From Diplosphaera chodatii (taxonomy: Eukaryota; Chlorophyta; Trebouxiophyceae; Prasiolales; Stichococcaceae), in NCBI GenBank assembly GCA_032358165.1, contig JAALGY010000051.1:1240001-1304000 (forward strand): 64,000 bases of DNA, given 5' to 3'. The translations under genes were made by a program, and so were the position numbers. Below the pieces are notes generated by a model. That model was not told where the DNA came from. It searched no databases and saw only the letters and a program-made list of their open reading frames with translations. Positions 35,903 to 48,275 of the stretch are shown in pieces (positions within the stretch are counted from its first letter, which is position 1; each line of letters opens with the position of its first letter).

Positions 35903-36534
35903 CTACTGGTGCCGTGGCATGCACGACTGCACTGGCCATTCGGTAGCGCCAGTGAAACCCCAGCCATCTGCGCACCTATTGGACAGCAACCCACGAATTG
36001 ACGAGGCGAGACCCCAGAAACAGAATGGGGCCGTCCACTTTAAAGCCGTATGTAGATCGTCACTCAGCATACATTTTCTCAGCACTTCGTGACAGACAGT
36101 TCGCTTGTCTGCATCTTCACATACGGTGAGACCATCGGCTGAGTGGTCACCAGAAAGCCGTGAGTGGCAGACTGCAATCAGTGCGCAGAGTCGTTTTCTG
36201 ACAACTGCAAAGCGGCGATCGCTTCAATCAGTACAATGCTGTACGGGCAGCTCCTGAATCAGCTGTGCATGCTCCAGTCTCATGATTGTCCATTCGCTCG
36301 TTCTGTTGACGCCATGTCTGAGTGCTCATCCGCTGTACTTCTGATCAAAGCACCAAAGAATGATGTGTAACTCATCATGTGTAAATCATCAAGCAAGGGC
36401 ACGAAATACCAGTGCAGCCCGCCCTGTGGCGTGCAGGAAGCAGGATGTACCATTGCGGCCACATTGCGTTCTCGCTGGCAATGTTCACAGAGGGCGAGCA
36501 GGCGTGCAGGTTGCGTGCAAGCCGGATAGCAAGG
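35903..36534. promoter_or_regulatory. Divergent promoter region, NARG2/ICE2 and EF-Tu
   Basis: 632 bp between the opposed start codons. Composition is more AT-rich than the flanking exons. No coding pattern was seen. Confidence 0.45.
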
Positions 36535-39500
36535 ATGGCGGTGGCCTTTGGACTGGGGCGGCGAGCGGTGACGCTTGCAGCTGCTTCCATTGCGAAGGCT
36601 GGGGCACTGGAGCAGCTGGCTGCACCCTCCGTCCTACCATCCTTGCAGCTCAGGTGGGCATGGCGCACTTCCTTCGGTTCGTGATATGTATTTGCATGCA
36701 GGTCTGGCAGGTGGACTGCAAGTGTCGCGCATGTGCATGCTGGGCATGCATGGAGCAAACATGTCGCACGGTTGCTTGTGTGCCAGCGCACGCACAACGC
36801 TCTGATGCTGCAAAACCGCACAACATGGTTTCAGCATTGCACAAGTCACACAGCGCATGCGCGCAGGTGTCTGGAGCATGCATTCGCACTGGAGAGCCTG
36901 GCCAGGTGTGCGGCACCCAGCTTTGCGGCCAGGGGCCTCGCCTATGACATCAACTCCAGGGCAAAGCCGCACTTGAACATAGGCACAATTGGGCATGTCG
37001 ACCATGGCAAAACGACGCTCACAGCTGCAATCACAAAGGTACATGCCAGGAGCACTATGCAGACGTGCTTGCCACTATGTCAAGGGTTGGCTGGGGGAGC
37101 ACGTTACCGTAAGCAGGATACCGTATCCCTGGAGTTGCAATGGCATGCAGGTGATGGCGGAGACAGGCGGCAGCACAGCAGTGGCGTTTGACCAGATTGA
37201 TAAGGCGCCAGAGGAGAAGGCACGCGGCATCACCATCTCCACTGCACACGGTGTGGTGAAGCAGTGCTGAGGAGTCCAAGCATTGCGTGGAGTTGAAGAC
37301 ACTGCCTCAGCCGTCATTTGAAGCTACCTTCATGGTGCTGACTGGTTGGTCACGTGCCGCAGTCGAGTATGAGACGGAAGCGCGGCATTACGCCCATGTA
37401 GACTGCCCAGGCCACGCAGACTATGTGAAGAACATGATCACAGGCGCAGCGCAGGTCGGCCGCTGCTTCAACGCTCCGCTCTTGCTTTCGTCAGCGTCCT
37501 GGTACAGACGCTGCCTGTCAAAATGTCCATCTGCCTGGCTGCAACACGCTGCCGCTGTCATGATGCAGATGGACGGAGGCATCCTGGTGGTGTCAGCAGC
37601 AGACGGGCCAATGCCACAGACACGAGAGCACATCCTCCTTGCCCGGCAGGTGAGTGTCACGAGTCACATTGTACGCAACTCTGGCGCAGCTCAGCGACGT
37701 TTGTACCGTGTGCAATGACTTATACGATGGGGTGAGCACCGCGGCGCAGGTGGGCGTGCCATCGCTGGTGGTGTTCCTGAACAAGATCGACACGGTGGAC
37801 GACGAGGAGCTGGTGGAGCTGGTGGAGATGGAGCTGCGGGAGCTGCTGTCCTTCTACAAGTGCGCCTGCTGCCTGGCCTGGCTGCCCAGTCGTTAAATTT
37901 TCCCCAGCCGTTGCTGATTTGCGGAAACCTCCTGCCAATCAGTGCGGGGCAAGGCATGCTGTGCCCCGGTGCAGCCAACCTATCGTTTCTAATTGTCGGC
38001 TGCGGCGCTGGGAAGCGAGGCTACCACAGACTGCAACCTACAAGCTGTCAAGTGCAGGTTCCCGGGCGACGACATCCCCATCGTGCGCGGCAGCGCCCTG
38101 GCAGCCCTGAACGGCGACAAGCCCGACATCGGGCACGATGCCATCGTGGCGCTCATGAAGGCGGTCGACGACTACATCCCCAACCCGCAGCGCGCCCTGG
38201 ACAAGCCCTTCTCCATGCCCGTCGAGGACGTGTTCTCCATCCAGGTAACTCTACGTTGCCACCTTCCTCGTGTCCGCCCGAGTCATCAGGCAGCAATTGC
38301 GCCCCTGTTTGCAAGCAACCACTGGACAGCCTGCACGCATGCGAGGGGTAGACATGTCGATAGCGAGCGCAGGCCAGCAGATAGTGCCGCCATCGTATCC
38401 ATACTGTCATGCATTTGCAGCTGTGCGGTGGTCCGTGTCCCCTACATCTGCAGCTGCTGCCGGCCTGCAGGGTCGCGGCACGGTGATCACAGGCAGGGTG
38501 GAGCAGGGTGTCGTCAAGGTGGGCGACAACATCGAGCTGGTGGGCATCCAGGGCACGCCCACCACCACCGTCGTCACCGGTGCGCAGCTGCCAACCCCCG
38601 TCACCTTGTTGCTGCTGCAAGTATTCAGGGCTTGCATGCCTGGGGATTGGAGCGGCTGTCGGCCCACTGTTCGCTGTCTGTCCTGCGCAGCATGTGCTTC
38701 CATTGGCATGAATCTGTGTTGCTGCACTCAGCGGGATCGTGACCCGTGCGTCCTGGCCGCACAGGCGTGGAGATGTTCAAGAAGAGCCTCAACCAGGGCC
38801 AGGCCGGCGACAACGTGGGGCTGCTGGTGCGCGGCATCAAGCGGGAGGACGTGCTGCGCGGCCAGGTCGCCTGCAAGCCCGGCACCATCAAGCCCCACCA
38901 GAAGTGCGCGCATGTGTCTAGAGTCGCACACGCAGATCGGACACAATTCCATTGCTGTGGCGAGCGCCAGAACAGGCATCCTGCCGCCTGTCAGCCTGCT
39001 GAAGCAGGGCAGCAGAAAGGGCACACCCTGCGTGATCAGCCAGCTTCATAACCAGCTGCTCCGTGGCGTGTGTTTTCACTGGCCCCTGGTCACAGCCGCG
39101 TTCCCCGCCCGCAGGTTTGAGGCGGAGCTGTACGCCCTGACAAAGGAGGAGGGCGGCCGCCACACCCCCTTCTTCAGCAACTACCGCCCGCAGTTCTTCT
39201 TCCGCACAGCCGACGTCACAGGTTTGCACGCTGTGTCTCTCTTCTGCAGCCATGCTGTCGCCACCTGTGTACACATGAACGTGCTCAATGCCCTGAAGTA
39301 CTCCTAGAAGCCCAGTAGGAGAACAGTGCCGATGTTGAACATGGTGTCTATATTGCTTACTTGTGCCAACAGGCACAGTGACGCTGCCAGAGAGCGTGGA
39401 GATGGTGATGCCAGGCGACAACGTGACAGCCAGCTTCGACCTCATCACGCCAGTGGCGCTGGAGCCCGGCCTGCGCTTTGCGGTGCGGGAGGGCAGCCGC

Positions 39501-39536
39501 ACCGTTGCCGCCGGCGTCGTGACCAAGGCGCTCTGA
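36535..39536 (+). CDS. TUFM: Mitochondrial translation elongation factor Tu
   Basis: GTPase that brings aminoacyl-tRNA to the mitochondrial ribosome. The start at 36535 encodes [20 protein letters not shown], a basic, amphipathic, mitochondrial-type presequence. The next exon gives [20 protein letters not shown] then [15 protein letters not shown] (G1). Later exons carry [10 protein letters not shown] (G2), [20 protein letters not shown] (G3), [35 protein letters not shown] (G4) and [12 protein letters not shown] (G5). Domain 2 has [19 protein letters not shown]; domain 3 has [20 protein letters not shown] and [13 protein letters not shown], ending AAGVVTKAL. The presequence and the [12 protein letters not shown] region fit the mitochondrial rather than the plastid protein. 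About 11 exons; all the GTPase motifs are intact. Confidence 0.94.
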
Positions 39537-40328
39537 GATGCACAGCCCTGGGACAGCACAGCAACCCATTGTTTGACGGGGCAGCACGCAGTCGCAGTCG
39601 CAGCTGTTTCTCAGCTGCATGCCACCTCTGGCAGTGCCGCACACCTGTTGTGTCCCGGCATGCAACAATCTGCAGGCGAGTGAAGCATGAGCAAGTGCTC
39701 CTACCTGACGAAGGCTGCATCTGATGATGCGTCCGCAGCCTGGGCCTACTCTGGATCTGAAACCGTCTCAATAGGTAGTGTGGTTGTATCAAGCAGGCTC
39801 TGCAATCCGTGCAGCGTTCACCGGTGTGCGACTGTGCGTGCTCAGTGAGTGATGATCAATCCGCCTGCACACAGCGGCGCAGCCCATCGCAGAGCTACTG
39901 TCTATCCTTCATCTTGCTGCCGTGTGCACGCCTCGACGGCGAGCATACTTACAGGATTTGCATGTGCATGTGATGACATTGAAGACTCCATTCCTCTGCT
40001 TCCGGCACACATCACCAGCAGGTGTACAATTGGGCCCGGCATTGCACACATGGGAGTCTGCGGTTGCACATTGCATGTCGCATATCATTCGATTGCGACG
40101 ACCGCTGAATCTGCTGTTCTGTGATAGGAGTGCCTGTGAAATCCACATTGCACGCAATGCCGCAGGAGCAAAGCCAGATGGCTTGGAGACAGCCATGGCA
40201 TAGTGGCCAGAGCACTAGGTGGGTATAGGCTGGAACGCTACAACCCTACACGCAGCTCATCACGCAGCCGCTAGACGCCACCATTGCTGCTCGTGCGCAT
40301 GACATGATGTGGCGCATGCATTTGCAGG
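39537..40328. other. Intergenic gap, probably with an unseen 5' QPT exon
   Basis: About 790 bp between the EF-Tu stop and the first recognisable exon of the next gene. Quinolinate phosphoribosyltransferases of plastids or mitochondria carry a leader, so a first exon with the start codon is expected here; I could not choose one with confidence. Confidence 0.4.
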
Positions 40329-42007
<1,679 letters not shown>

Positions 42008-42292
42008 TTCACGTATTTGCTCTTTTGAAACCTTGCTGTGAACACCTTGCTATAGTGGGCTTCTCCCAAGGACTACGCGTAACATATCCCGCACAAAACC
42101 CCCACATCAGACGGCTGAGAAACGCTGAAACTGAATTGTCAAACCCTCAAAAGAGTGACGTTATATACATCGGGTGCTGGTGCCTCCCACCACACCACAT
42201 GCACAACGAACAGCTGCATGTCAGGCACACCGCTCAACACATGCCCAAGGGCGTCTCCTCATGCGACAACTCCAGAACGAACTATGGCCTGA
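42008..42292. other. Convergent gap between the two NAD synthesis genes
   Basis: 285 bp between the stop codons of QPT and L-aspartate oxidase. No coding pattern was seen; presumably two short 3' UTRs. Confidence 0.5.
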
Positions 42293-45200
42293 TCAGGACT
42301 CGTCCTTCTGGGAGCGCAGCACCACATCGCGGGCGCGCGCGGGCGCGGGTGCAGCCTTGGGGGCCGCCACCGGCTTGGGGTTCAGGCGCAGCGCGCTGGA
42401 CAGGGTGCCGGTCGGCGCGCGGGGCGCCACAAGCGCCTCCTTCACGCCGCTCATGTCGTACCGGCGGCGGAAGCTCGTGCGGATGATTGTCTCGTGCGCC
42501 TGCAGAACGATGGCGAGACACGTACGTTGAACACTCGAGTCCGCATGAGCAGCATGTCCAGGTACTGCAACAGGCATGTATTGTGAACAACAGGGTCTGG
42601 AGCTCGTGACAATCTGGAGCTCGTGACAGTCCCAAAGCTGCAACCAAAGCTGCAACCAACCAATAGCCTCGCAAGCTGGAGACAACAGACAGCTGGGATT
42701 TGCGCACCTCCTCGGCGGCGGAGGCGGGGAAGTCAGAGCAGAAGTGCAGGCCGCGCGACTCGCGGCGCTGCAGCGCGGACGACACGATGAGCTCGGCGCA
42801 GGTGACCAGGTTGCGCAGCTCCACCAGCTCCGTGTTGCAGCCGTACGCCTCCCCCAGCGCCTTGGTCTCCACATACAGCTCCGCCAGCTGCCCCAGGGCC
42901 GCCTGCACACACGTGGGGTGACATAACAACCACAAACAGCAGTCAGCCAGCATTGTCACACCACGTCCTCTCACTGACACCTGGCAGCACTTGGCGACAC
43001 TAGGACTGGACGAGATGCACCCAGGCATCATAGTCACGAAACTACACCCTACTATGTGTGACCAAGAGCTGACGATCTGATGCTCCAACCGGCTGGTGAG
43101 CAGTTACATCAGGTCAGCTGATGGCATGTCATGGCAAGTCAAAGCTGTGATGATGGCGCCCACTGTTCAGACGGCGCATGACGCCGGCGCACCTTGAGGT
43201 GCGTCTGGTTGCGCACGATGCCGGCGCAGGACCACATCAGCGTGTTCAGCCGCGTGCGCTTCTCCGCCACCCAGGCGGCGGCCGCCGCGCCCAGCCGCTG
43301 CGGCACCTTGCCGCTGGACCGGCCCGCAGCGTACTCCAGCGCCTGAGCACAGGAACAAGAGGAATCGTGCACTGGACACGTCCAAGAAGCCAACACAACC
43401 CGGCTGGCCTTGCTCAATGGTGCATTGCCGGCAAGCGATGCTGAAGGCTGCGGCGAGGTAGACACGGAACAGGAAGCGGCACCAGAGCGAGTCGACCGGC
43501 AGCTGAGCAGCCCTCCTGGCACCCACCAGAGGCGCTGCTGAGCGGACGGCAGAGAGGTGATCGACCGAGGGCTTGACAGCGCGGGCGGCAAACACCAGGC
43601 CCTCCAGCAGGCTGTTGCTGGCCAGCCGGTTGGCGCCATGCAACCCGGTGCAGGCCACCTGTACAGGCAGGCAGCGGGCAGGTCAGCCCACTGCACGTGC
43701 AGGCGTTGCTGACACAGTAGGTACAGGCAACAGTATGGACGGAGCCTAATCTCGTGCGCACCTCGCCACAGGCGAACAGGCCAGCAACAGAGGTCTGGCC
43801 GGTGAGCCCCGTCTGCACGCCGCCGCACATGTAGTGCTGGGCGGGCACCACCGGGATGGGGTCACGCGTGATGTCGACACCCGCCTCAGCGCAACGTGCC
43901 GCGATGTTGGGGAAGTGCTCCAGGACCTGAGCCAGAAGGACAATGGTCAGGTCCAGGTCAGCTGACTGTGAGCTTGACTGCAAGCTCCAAAATTGCACCA
44001 GCCACAGCCAAACTGAGAAGCAGCACCCTACAAACAAGTGACATGCAACAGGGATATTGCTGCACCTTGCCAGCGGGCTTGTGGGAGATGTCCAGCAGGA
44101 CATGAGACTGGCCACGCCCCAGCATCTGGTCCTGAATGGCACGAGCCACAACATCCCGGGGCGCCAGCTCCAGCCGCTCATCATACCTGTATGGGTAAAA
44201 GGGCAGATGTTAGCATATGACTAGAGCCTAGCAGACGATGCACACAGACCAGGAAGTCTGCAACAACGATGACGTGCCAAGACGCAAGCAGAAGGTGGTG
44301 ATATGAGACATCAGATTACGGGAGTCACCCGAACATGAAGCGCTCGCCGGCCTGGTTGAACAGCAGGCCGCCCTCGCCGCGGACCGCCTCAGAGATGAGG
44401 AAGGAGCGGTCGCCGGCGGGGCGGCCCGCCTGGAACAGCGAGGTGGGGTGGAACTGCACAAACTCCATGTTGGCCATGGCCGCCTTGGCGCGGTGCGCGA
44501 TCGCCATGCCGTCGCCCGTCGTCACGCCCGGGTTGGTGGTGTTGGGGTACACCTGCCCGCAGCCGCCGGTGGCGAGCATGGTGACCGGCGCCACGAAGCG
44601 CGCCATCGTGCCGGCGCGCTGGTCCAGCACGTCCATGCCGAGGCAGTGCTTCATGCCGCCGACCTGCAGGGAGCAGGGTGCCGACCCTGAGCTCCAGTCT
44701 AGGGCATGAGCGTTGATTGTGCGTCAAAACACATCACGCACCCCGTAATGCAGACCATCCTCAAGCTGTCATACAGCGTCTTTCAAGGCTGGCAATGCTG
44801 CTGTGTGCTGGCCCCTCACCTCGTCGGTGACCAGGTCCACGGCCAGGTGGTGCTCGAACAGGGTGATGTTTGGATGCGCCATCGCCGCCGCCACCAGCGC
44901 GCGCTCGATCTCGCGGCCCGTGACGTCAGCGGCGTGCACAATGCGGCGGTGCGTGTGGCCGCCCTCGCGGGTGAGGTGCAGCTCGCCGTCGGCGCCGCGC
45001 GTGAACTCGGCGCCCAGCGCGACCAGCTCCAGCACGCGGTCCGCCCCCTCACGGCACACTGCCTCCACCGCCCTGCAATCGAGGAAACTATGAAGAGTCA
45101 GTACCGAGCCAGAAGAGATGATGGAAGAGATGACAACATTAGGACAAGCGCATACATGCATGCGGCAGGCGCCAATAGCATGAACACTCACCCCAGGTTG

Positions 45201-45682
45201 TTGAGGAAGCAGCCGGCCACGAACGTGTCGCGGATGTGGCTCTCCACGGAGTCCGCGGCGTCCAGCACGGCGCAGACGCCGCCCTGAGCATACTGGGTGC
45301 ACCCGTCGCTGGCTCCGGCCTTGGTGACGACAGCAACCGAGCCGTGCTCCGCGACCTTGAGGGCGTAGGACAGGCCCGCGATGCCGCTGCCGACGACCAG
45401 GAAGTCGAACTGCTTGGCCGGCTGCAGAGCGGGCGCCTGCTGCAGCGGCAGGATGTTGTTGCTGGCCGTGCCCGGCAGCAGTTGCTCGACGGGGGTGGCG
45501 CTGAGGCACACCGGACGGGCGGGGCGCCGGCGGGCATCCGGCCGCGTCGCAAAGCGTGCTGAGGCCTTCCATGATGGCTTCGTTTCTCCCGTGCGGCCGC
45601 CGGGGCGTGGGGTCGCCCAGCGAGAGGAGGTGATGGCCGGTGAAAGGGGGCTGCACCTGTTGGCTGCAGCCGGCGCTGCCAT
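42293..45682 (-). CDS. AO: L-aspartate oxidase (NadB), plastid type
   Basis: FAD enzyme that oxidises L-aspartate to iminoaspartate, the first step of plant-type NAD synthesis. The start at 45682 gives [20 protein letters not shown] and a long Ser/Arg/Pro-rich leader, as in a plastid transit peptide. Exon 45189-45682 then has [20 protein letters not shown] (dinucleotide-binding motif) and [20 protein letters not shown]. Exon 44818-45076 has [17 protein letters not shown]. The next (about 44327-44670) has [30 protein letters not shown] and [11 protein letters not shown]. Later exons have [40 protein letters not shown] and [20 protein letters not shown]. The C-terminal helical domain includes [17 protein letters not shown] and [18 protein letters not shown]; the protein ends [10 protein letters not shown]. 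About nine exons; the middle one near 43430-43660 has an uncertain 3' border. Confidence 0.94.
42596..42658. repeat. Two adjacent short tandem duplications in an AO intron
   Basis: TCTGGAGCTCGTGACA occurs at 42596-42611 and 42613-42628 (17-base period). It is followed at once by a second duplication, CCAAAGCTGCAA, twice in about 25 bases. Both lie between L-aspartate oxidase exons. Confidence 0.8.
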
Positions 45683-46529
45683 GCTGCCCAGCGGCGTGCT
45701 GACTGCCAGGGCGCTGGAGGCGATACGGGCTGGCTACGACCTAGGTGGCTCACGGTGTCTGCAGCGCAGCAGCAACAGGGTCAACACGGATACGGGGTGC
45801 AGACCACACACCGGCGGGCAGCAACCTCAGACCACACAACACATCAACAGCTCAAGTCGCACCTGGACACTGATCGGCCACTTGTTGTTGAACACCCAAC
45901 CTGCCTTGGCGGATCCCTGCGCATGCCACAACATCATTAAGCTCTCTGGTCCTGAGATAGGGCTGCACGCGTGCGGGGCGGCAAGCGGGCTGACCCGTCT
46001 CACGAGCCCGGAAAACATGTGCACTTGGGCATTGAAGCGCGCTCATGCGCAATGGGGAGCAGTCAATGACACGGCAAGCTCACCATGGTTATTGGTGGAG
46101 AATGGAGCAGGGGCAAACAGCCATCGGCTAAGCTCTGTGCGGGCTACGAAGGCTAGCACTGCAAGTGAGAAAGGCGATGCTCGTGGGCAGCAGGTTGCGC
46201 GGGTCCTTGGGGCAAGGTGCAAGCGGCGTTTGCCAGCAGCGATGGCGTCGGCTTGGTATTACGTCGGGTGGCTCGTGATCGGAAAGAATGAGGTGTGCAA
46301 CGCTCCGGCAATTGGGAAAGGGGGCCGTTCAGATCGCGGCTTCTCGAAAGCTCCTACTGCGCTACTGGGCGCCGAGGCACGACCGAAAGCTTTGGCACAC
46401 CTTGCACGATTGCACAAGGGCAGTAACCTGATATGTCTGCCCGCATTGATAAAGGCATCTTCTGACACTACCAGAAGGCGCAATGGGCTGACTCAACAAG
46501 TAATCACAATGCGCAAATGCTCTGGCTAA
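45683..46529. promoter_or_regulatory. Intergenic region upstream of L-aspartate oxidase
   Basis: About 850 bp holding the L-aspartate oxidase promoter and the 3' end of the next minus-strand gene. A plus-strand open frame runs across it from inside the AO exon, but it has no family features and looks like a GC-driven shadow. Confidence 0.4.
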
Positions 46530-47798
46530 TCATCTTAGCCGTCTTCCTCCTGCTTCTGACTTCCCATCTTGCAGATGTGTTGCTGCAGAACCCTGCTGTA
46601 TGCTGTGCTGCTGCTGCTGCTGGATGTGCTCCTGCTGGCTGAACTGCTGCAGCGGCTGTGCGTGCTGGTCTGGATCACCACGCGGGTAGTCTGTAGCACG
46701 CCCGCTGGTCAGGGGTGAAGCTTGTTGCTGCTCAAGCGCCCCAGATTCAGTCTCTGCAGCGGGGGTCGTGTCCATACTTGTGGCTGCCTGGGAACTCCGT
46801 GCAGCAGCCTGTAGAGGTGCCACATGCTGTGGCGCTGCTCCACCACCTGCAGCCGATGCTGTATGCTGCAGCGGCTGCTGCAAGCTGCTGGCACTTTCTG
46901 CTGTCCCGTGCCCCTGCCCTTTGTCCGGCGCTGTCTGGCGCCACAGCTTGTCCGCTAGGTCCTCAAGCAGCGTGTCCTGCTTTGCCTTCTCGAGCCCGCC
47001 ACGGTAGCCGTCAACAAAAGCACGGCCAGCATCCTGCAGACCAAGACAACGGTTGGAAAGAGTCGATCGGTCAGCAGAGTGCCTGCCTGCACTACTGGCC
47101 AGAGCAGCAGAAGCACGCCGACTCAGGGTCAATCTGTGACGCACTTGCCTGCCCCGTAAATGTTATCACAGTGCACATGACGCTGCAGAAGTGGTGGTAT
47201 GCATGCTGGCGACAGTCTGCACCGAAGGGCACACCTGCAGCGCCGCTAGCCGCTCTGCATACATGCGCTGCAGGATTGGCCGCAGCTGAGCCGCACCGCC
47301 CCTGCTGATCACACCTGCACGCCAGGTGCTTTGTTTGCATACAGGTTAGCTTTGAGATGGGTTGACTGCGTCGGAATGACGCACAGGCACATGGGCATCT
47401 TTTCGCTGAAAGCGACATCGCTCACCAATGTCTTCCCGCAGCTGGGCGCCACTCACTCCGTCCCCTGCCTGCCCTGCCTCAGGCGTTGACGCTGGCGCCT
47501 CGCACGGTGCAGACTTCCACGATGCTTTGTAATCGCGCCAGGTCTCGTTCCACAACTACGGTGCATGGCATCGGCTTCGTCAGCACACCAGAGCATGCTG
47601 ACACAGTTTGCCAAGCATGATGACAGTGGGCAGGACTAAGCGGGTTTCTGAAGCATGCCTTACCTGCCGCCACTCCTGCAGCGTCAGGCGTCGCTCAGGC
47701 TTCACACCGGGCGGGTCTGGCAGCGACGACGGTGCAACGATCTCCCGCAGGTCGTGACGAACGTAATTCACAAGCCTACGCCAGGCACCCTTCATCAA
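46530..47798 (-). CDS. Small conserved plant/algal protein of unknown function
   Basis: Minus-strand gene in at least four exons. The start at 47798 reads MMKGAWRRLVNYVRHDLREI and VAPSSLPDPPGVK, then RRLTLQEWRQ. The next exon has WNETWRDYKASWKSAPCEAP and ends REDIG. A short exon near 47230-47285 has LRPILQRMYAERLAALQ. The last exon has AGRAFVDGYRGGLEKAKQDT then LLEDLADKLW, followed by a long Gln/Ala/Ser-rich tail with many Q runs to the stop at 46530. The ordered blocks (VRxDLxEI..SSLPDPP, W..YKASW, LRPxLQRxY, FxxGYxxG) resemble a small land-plant family of unknown function, from memory and not verified. No signal peptide or membrane segment is visible. The Gln-rich tail may be algal-specific. 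Confidence 0.55.
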
Positions 47799-48275
47799 AG
47801 TGGTACCTGTCTCTCACCCCCATCACAATGCGCCAGGTGACCATCCGCCGCGATCGAGCATGCAAGATTGCGCCGGAATGCTGCCACCTGTACCCCTGTG
47901 AAGTTCTTCCGAGCGAAGCACAGCGCCAGCCGCTCACATGCAGGGAATCAGGGCAGCGACAGAGCCGAAAACAGTGCGCATAAGGTATGGATGCAGACTC
48001 GGTACTGGGCACCAGCGTGGCTTGCAGGGGTGGAAGCAAGTGCAAACAGGCCCCCAGGCGGCTGAGTCTTGCGGGCTTCTTCAGGCGTGCTGATCCGTTC
48101 GCTTGCATTCAGGACATCCTTTGTTGTTTTTCAAATTCTTGCCTGCAGAGATCTATGACTGGCGGCCAAGCCCAGAACTGTTTGTGCATGCGCTGGCAGT
48201 GATGGCCCATTGACGATGACAGCGCAAGGCTTCATCAACCGACGGCATGCGTGAGATCAAGTCCAGACCGCTCCG
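47799..48275. promoter_or_regulatory. Divergent promoter region, unknown gene/UTP22
   Basis: 477 bp between the opposed start codons at 47798 and 48276; nothing else was recognised in it. Confidence 0.45.

Noticed and set aside
36535..39536. Plastid tufA moved to the nucleus
   Set aside because: The leader is short, basic and mitochondrial in type, and the C-terminal text fits mitochondrial EF-Tu; many introns argue against a recent organelle insertion.
45381..46529. Plus-strand open frame of 382 codons
   Set aside because: Its first part is the reverse of the L-aspartate oxidase leader exon, and the rest shows no domain, composition or motif of a protein; GC-rich antisense frames of this kind are common here.
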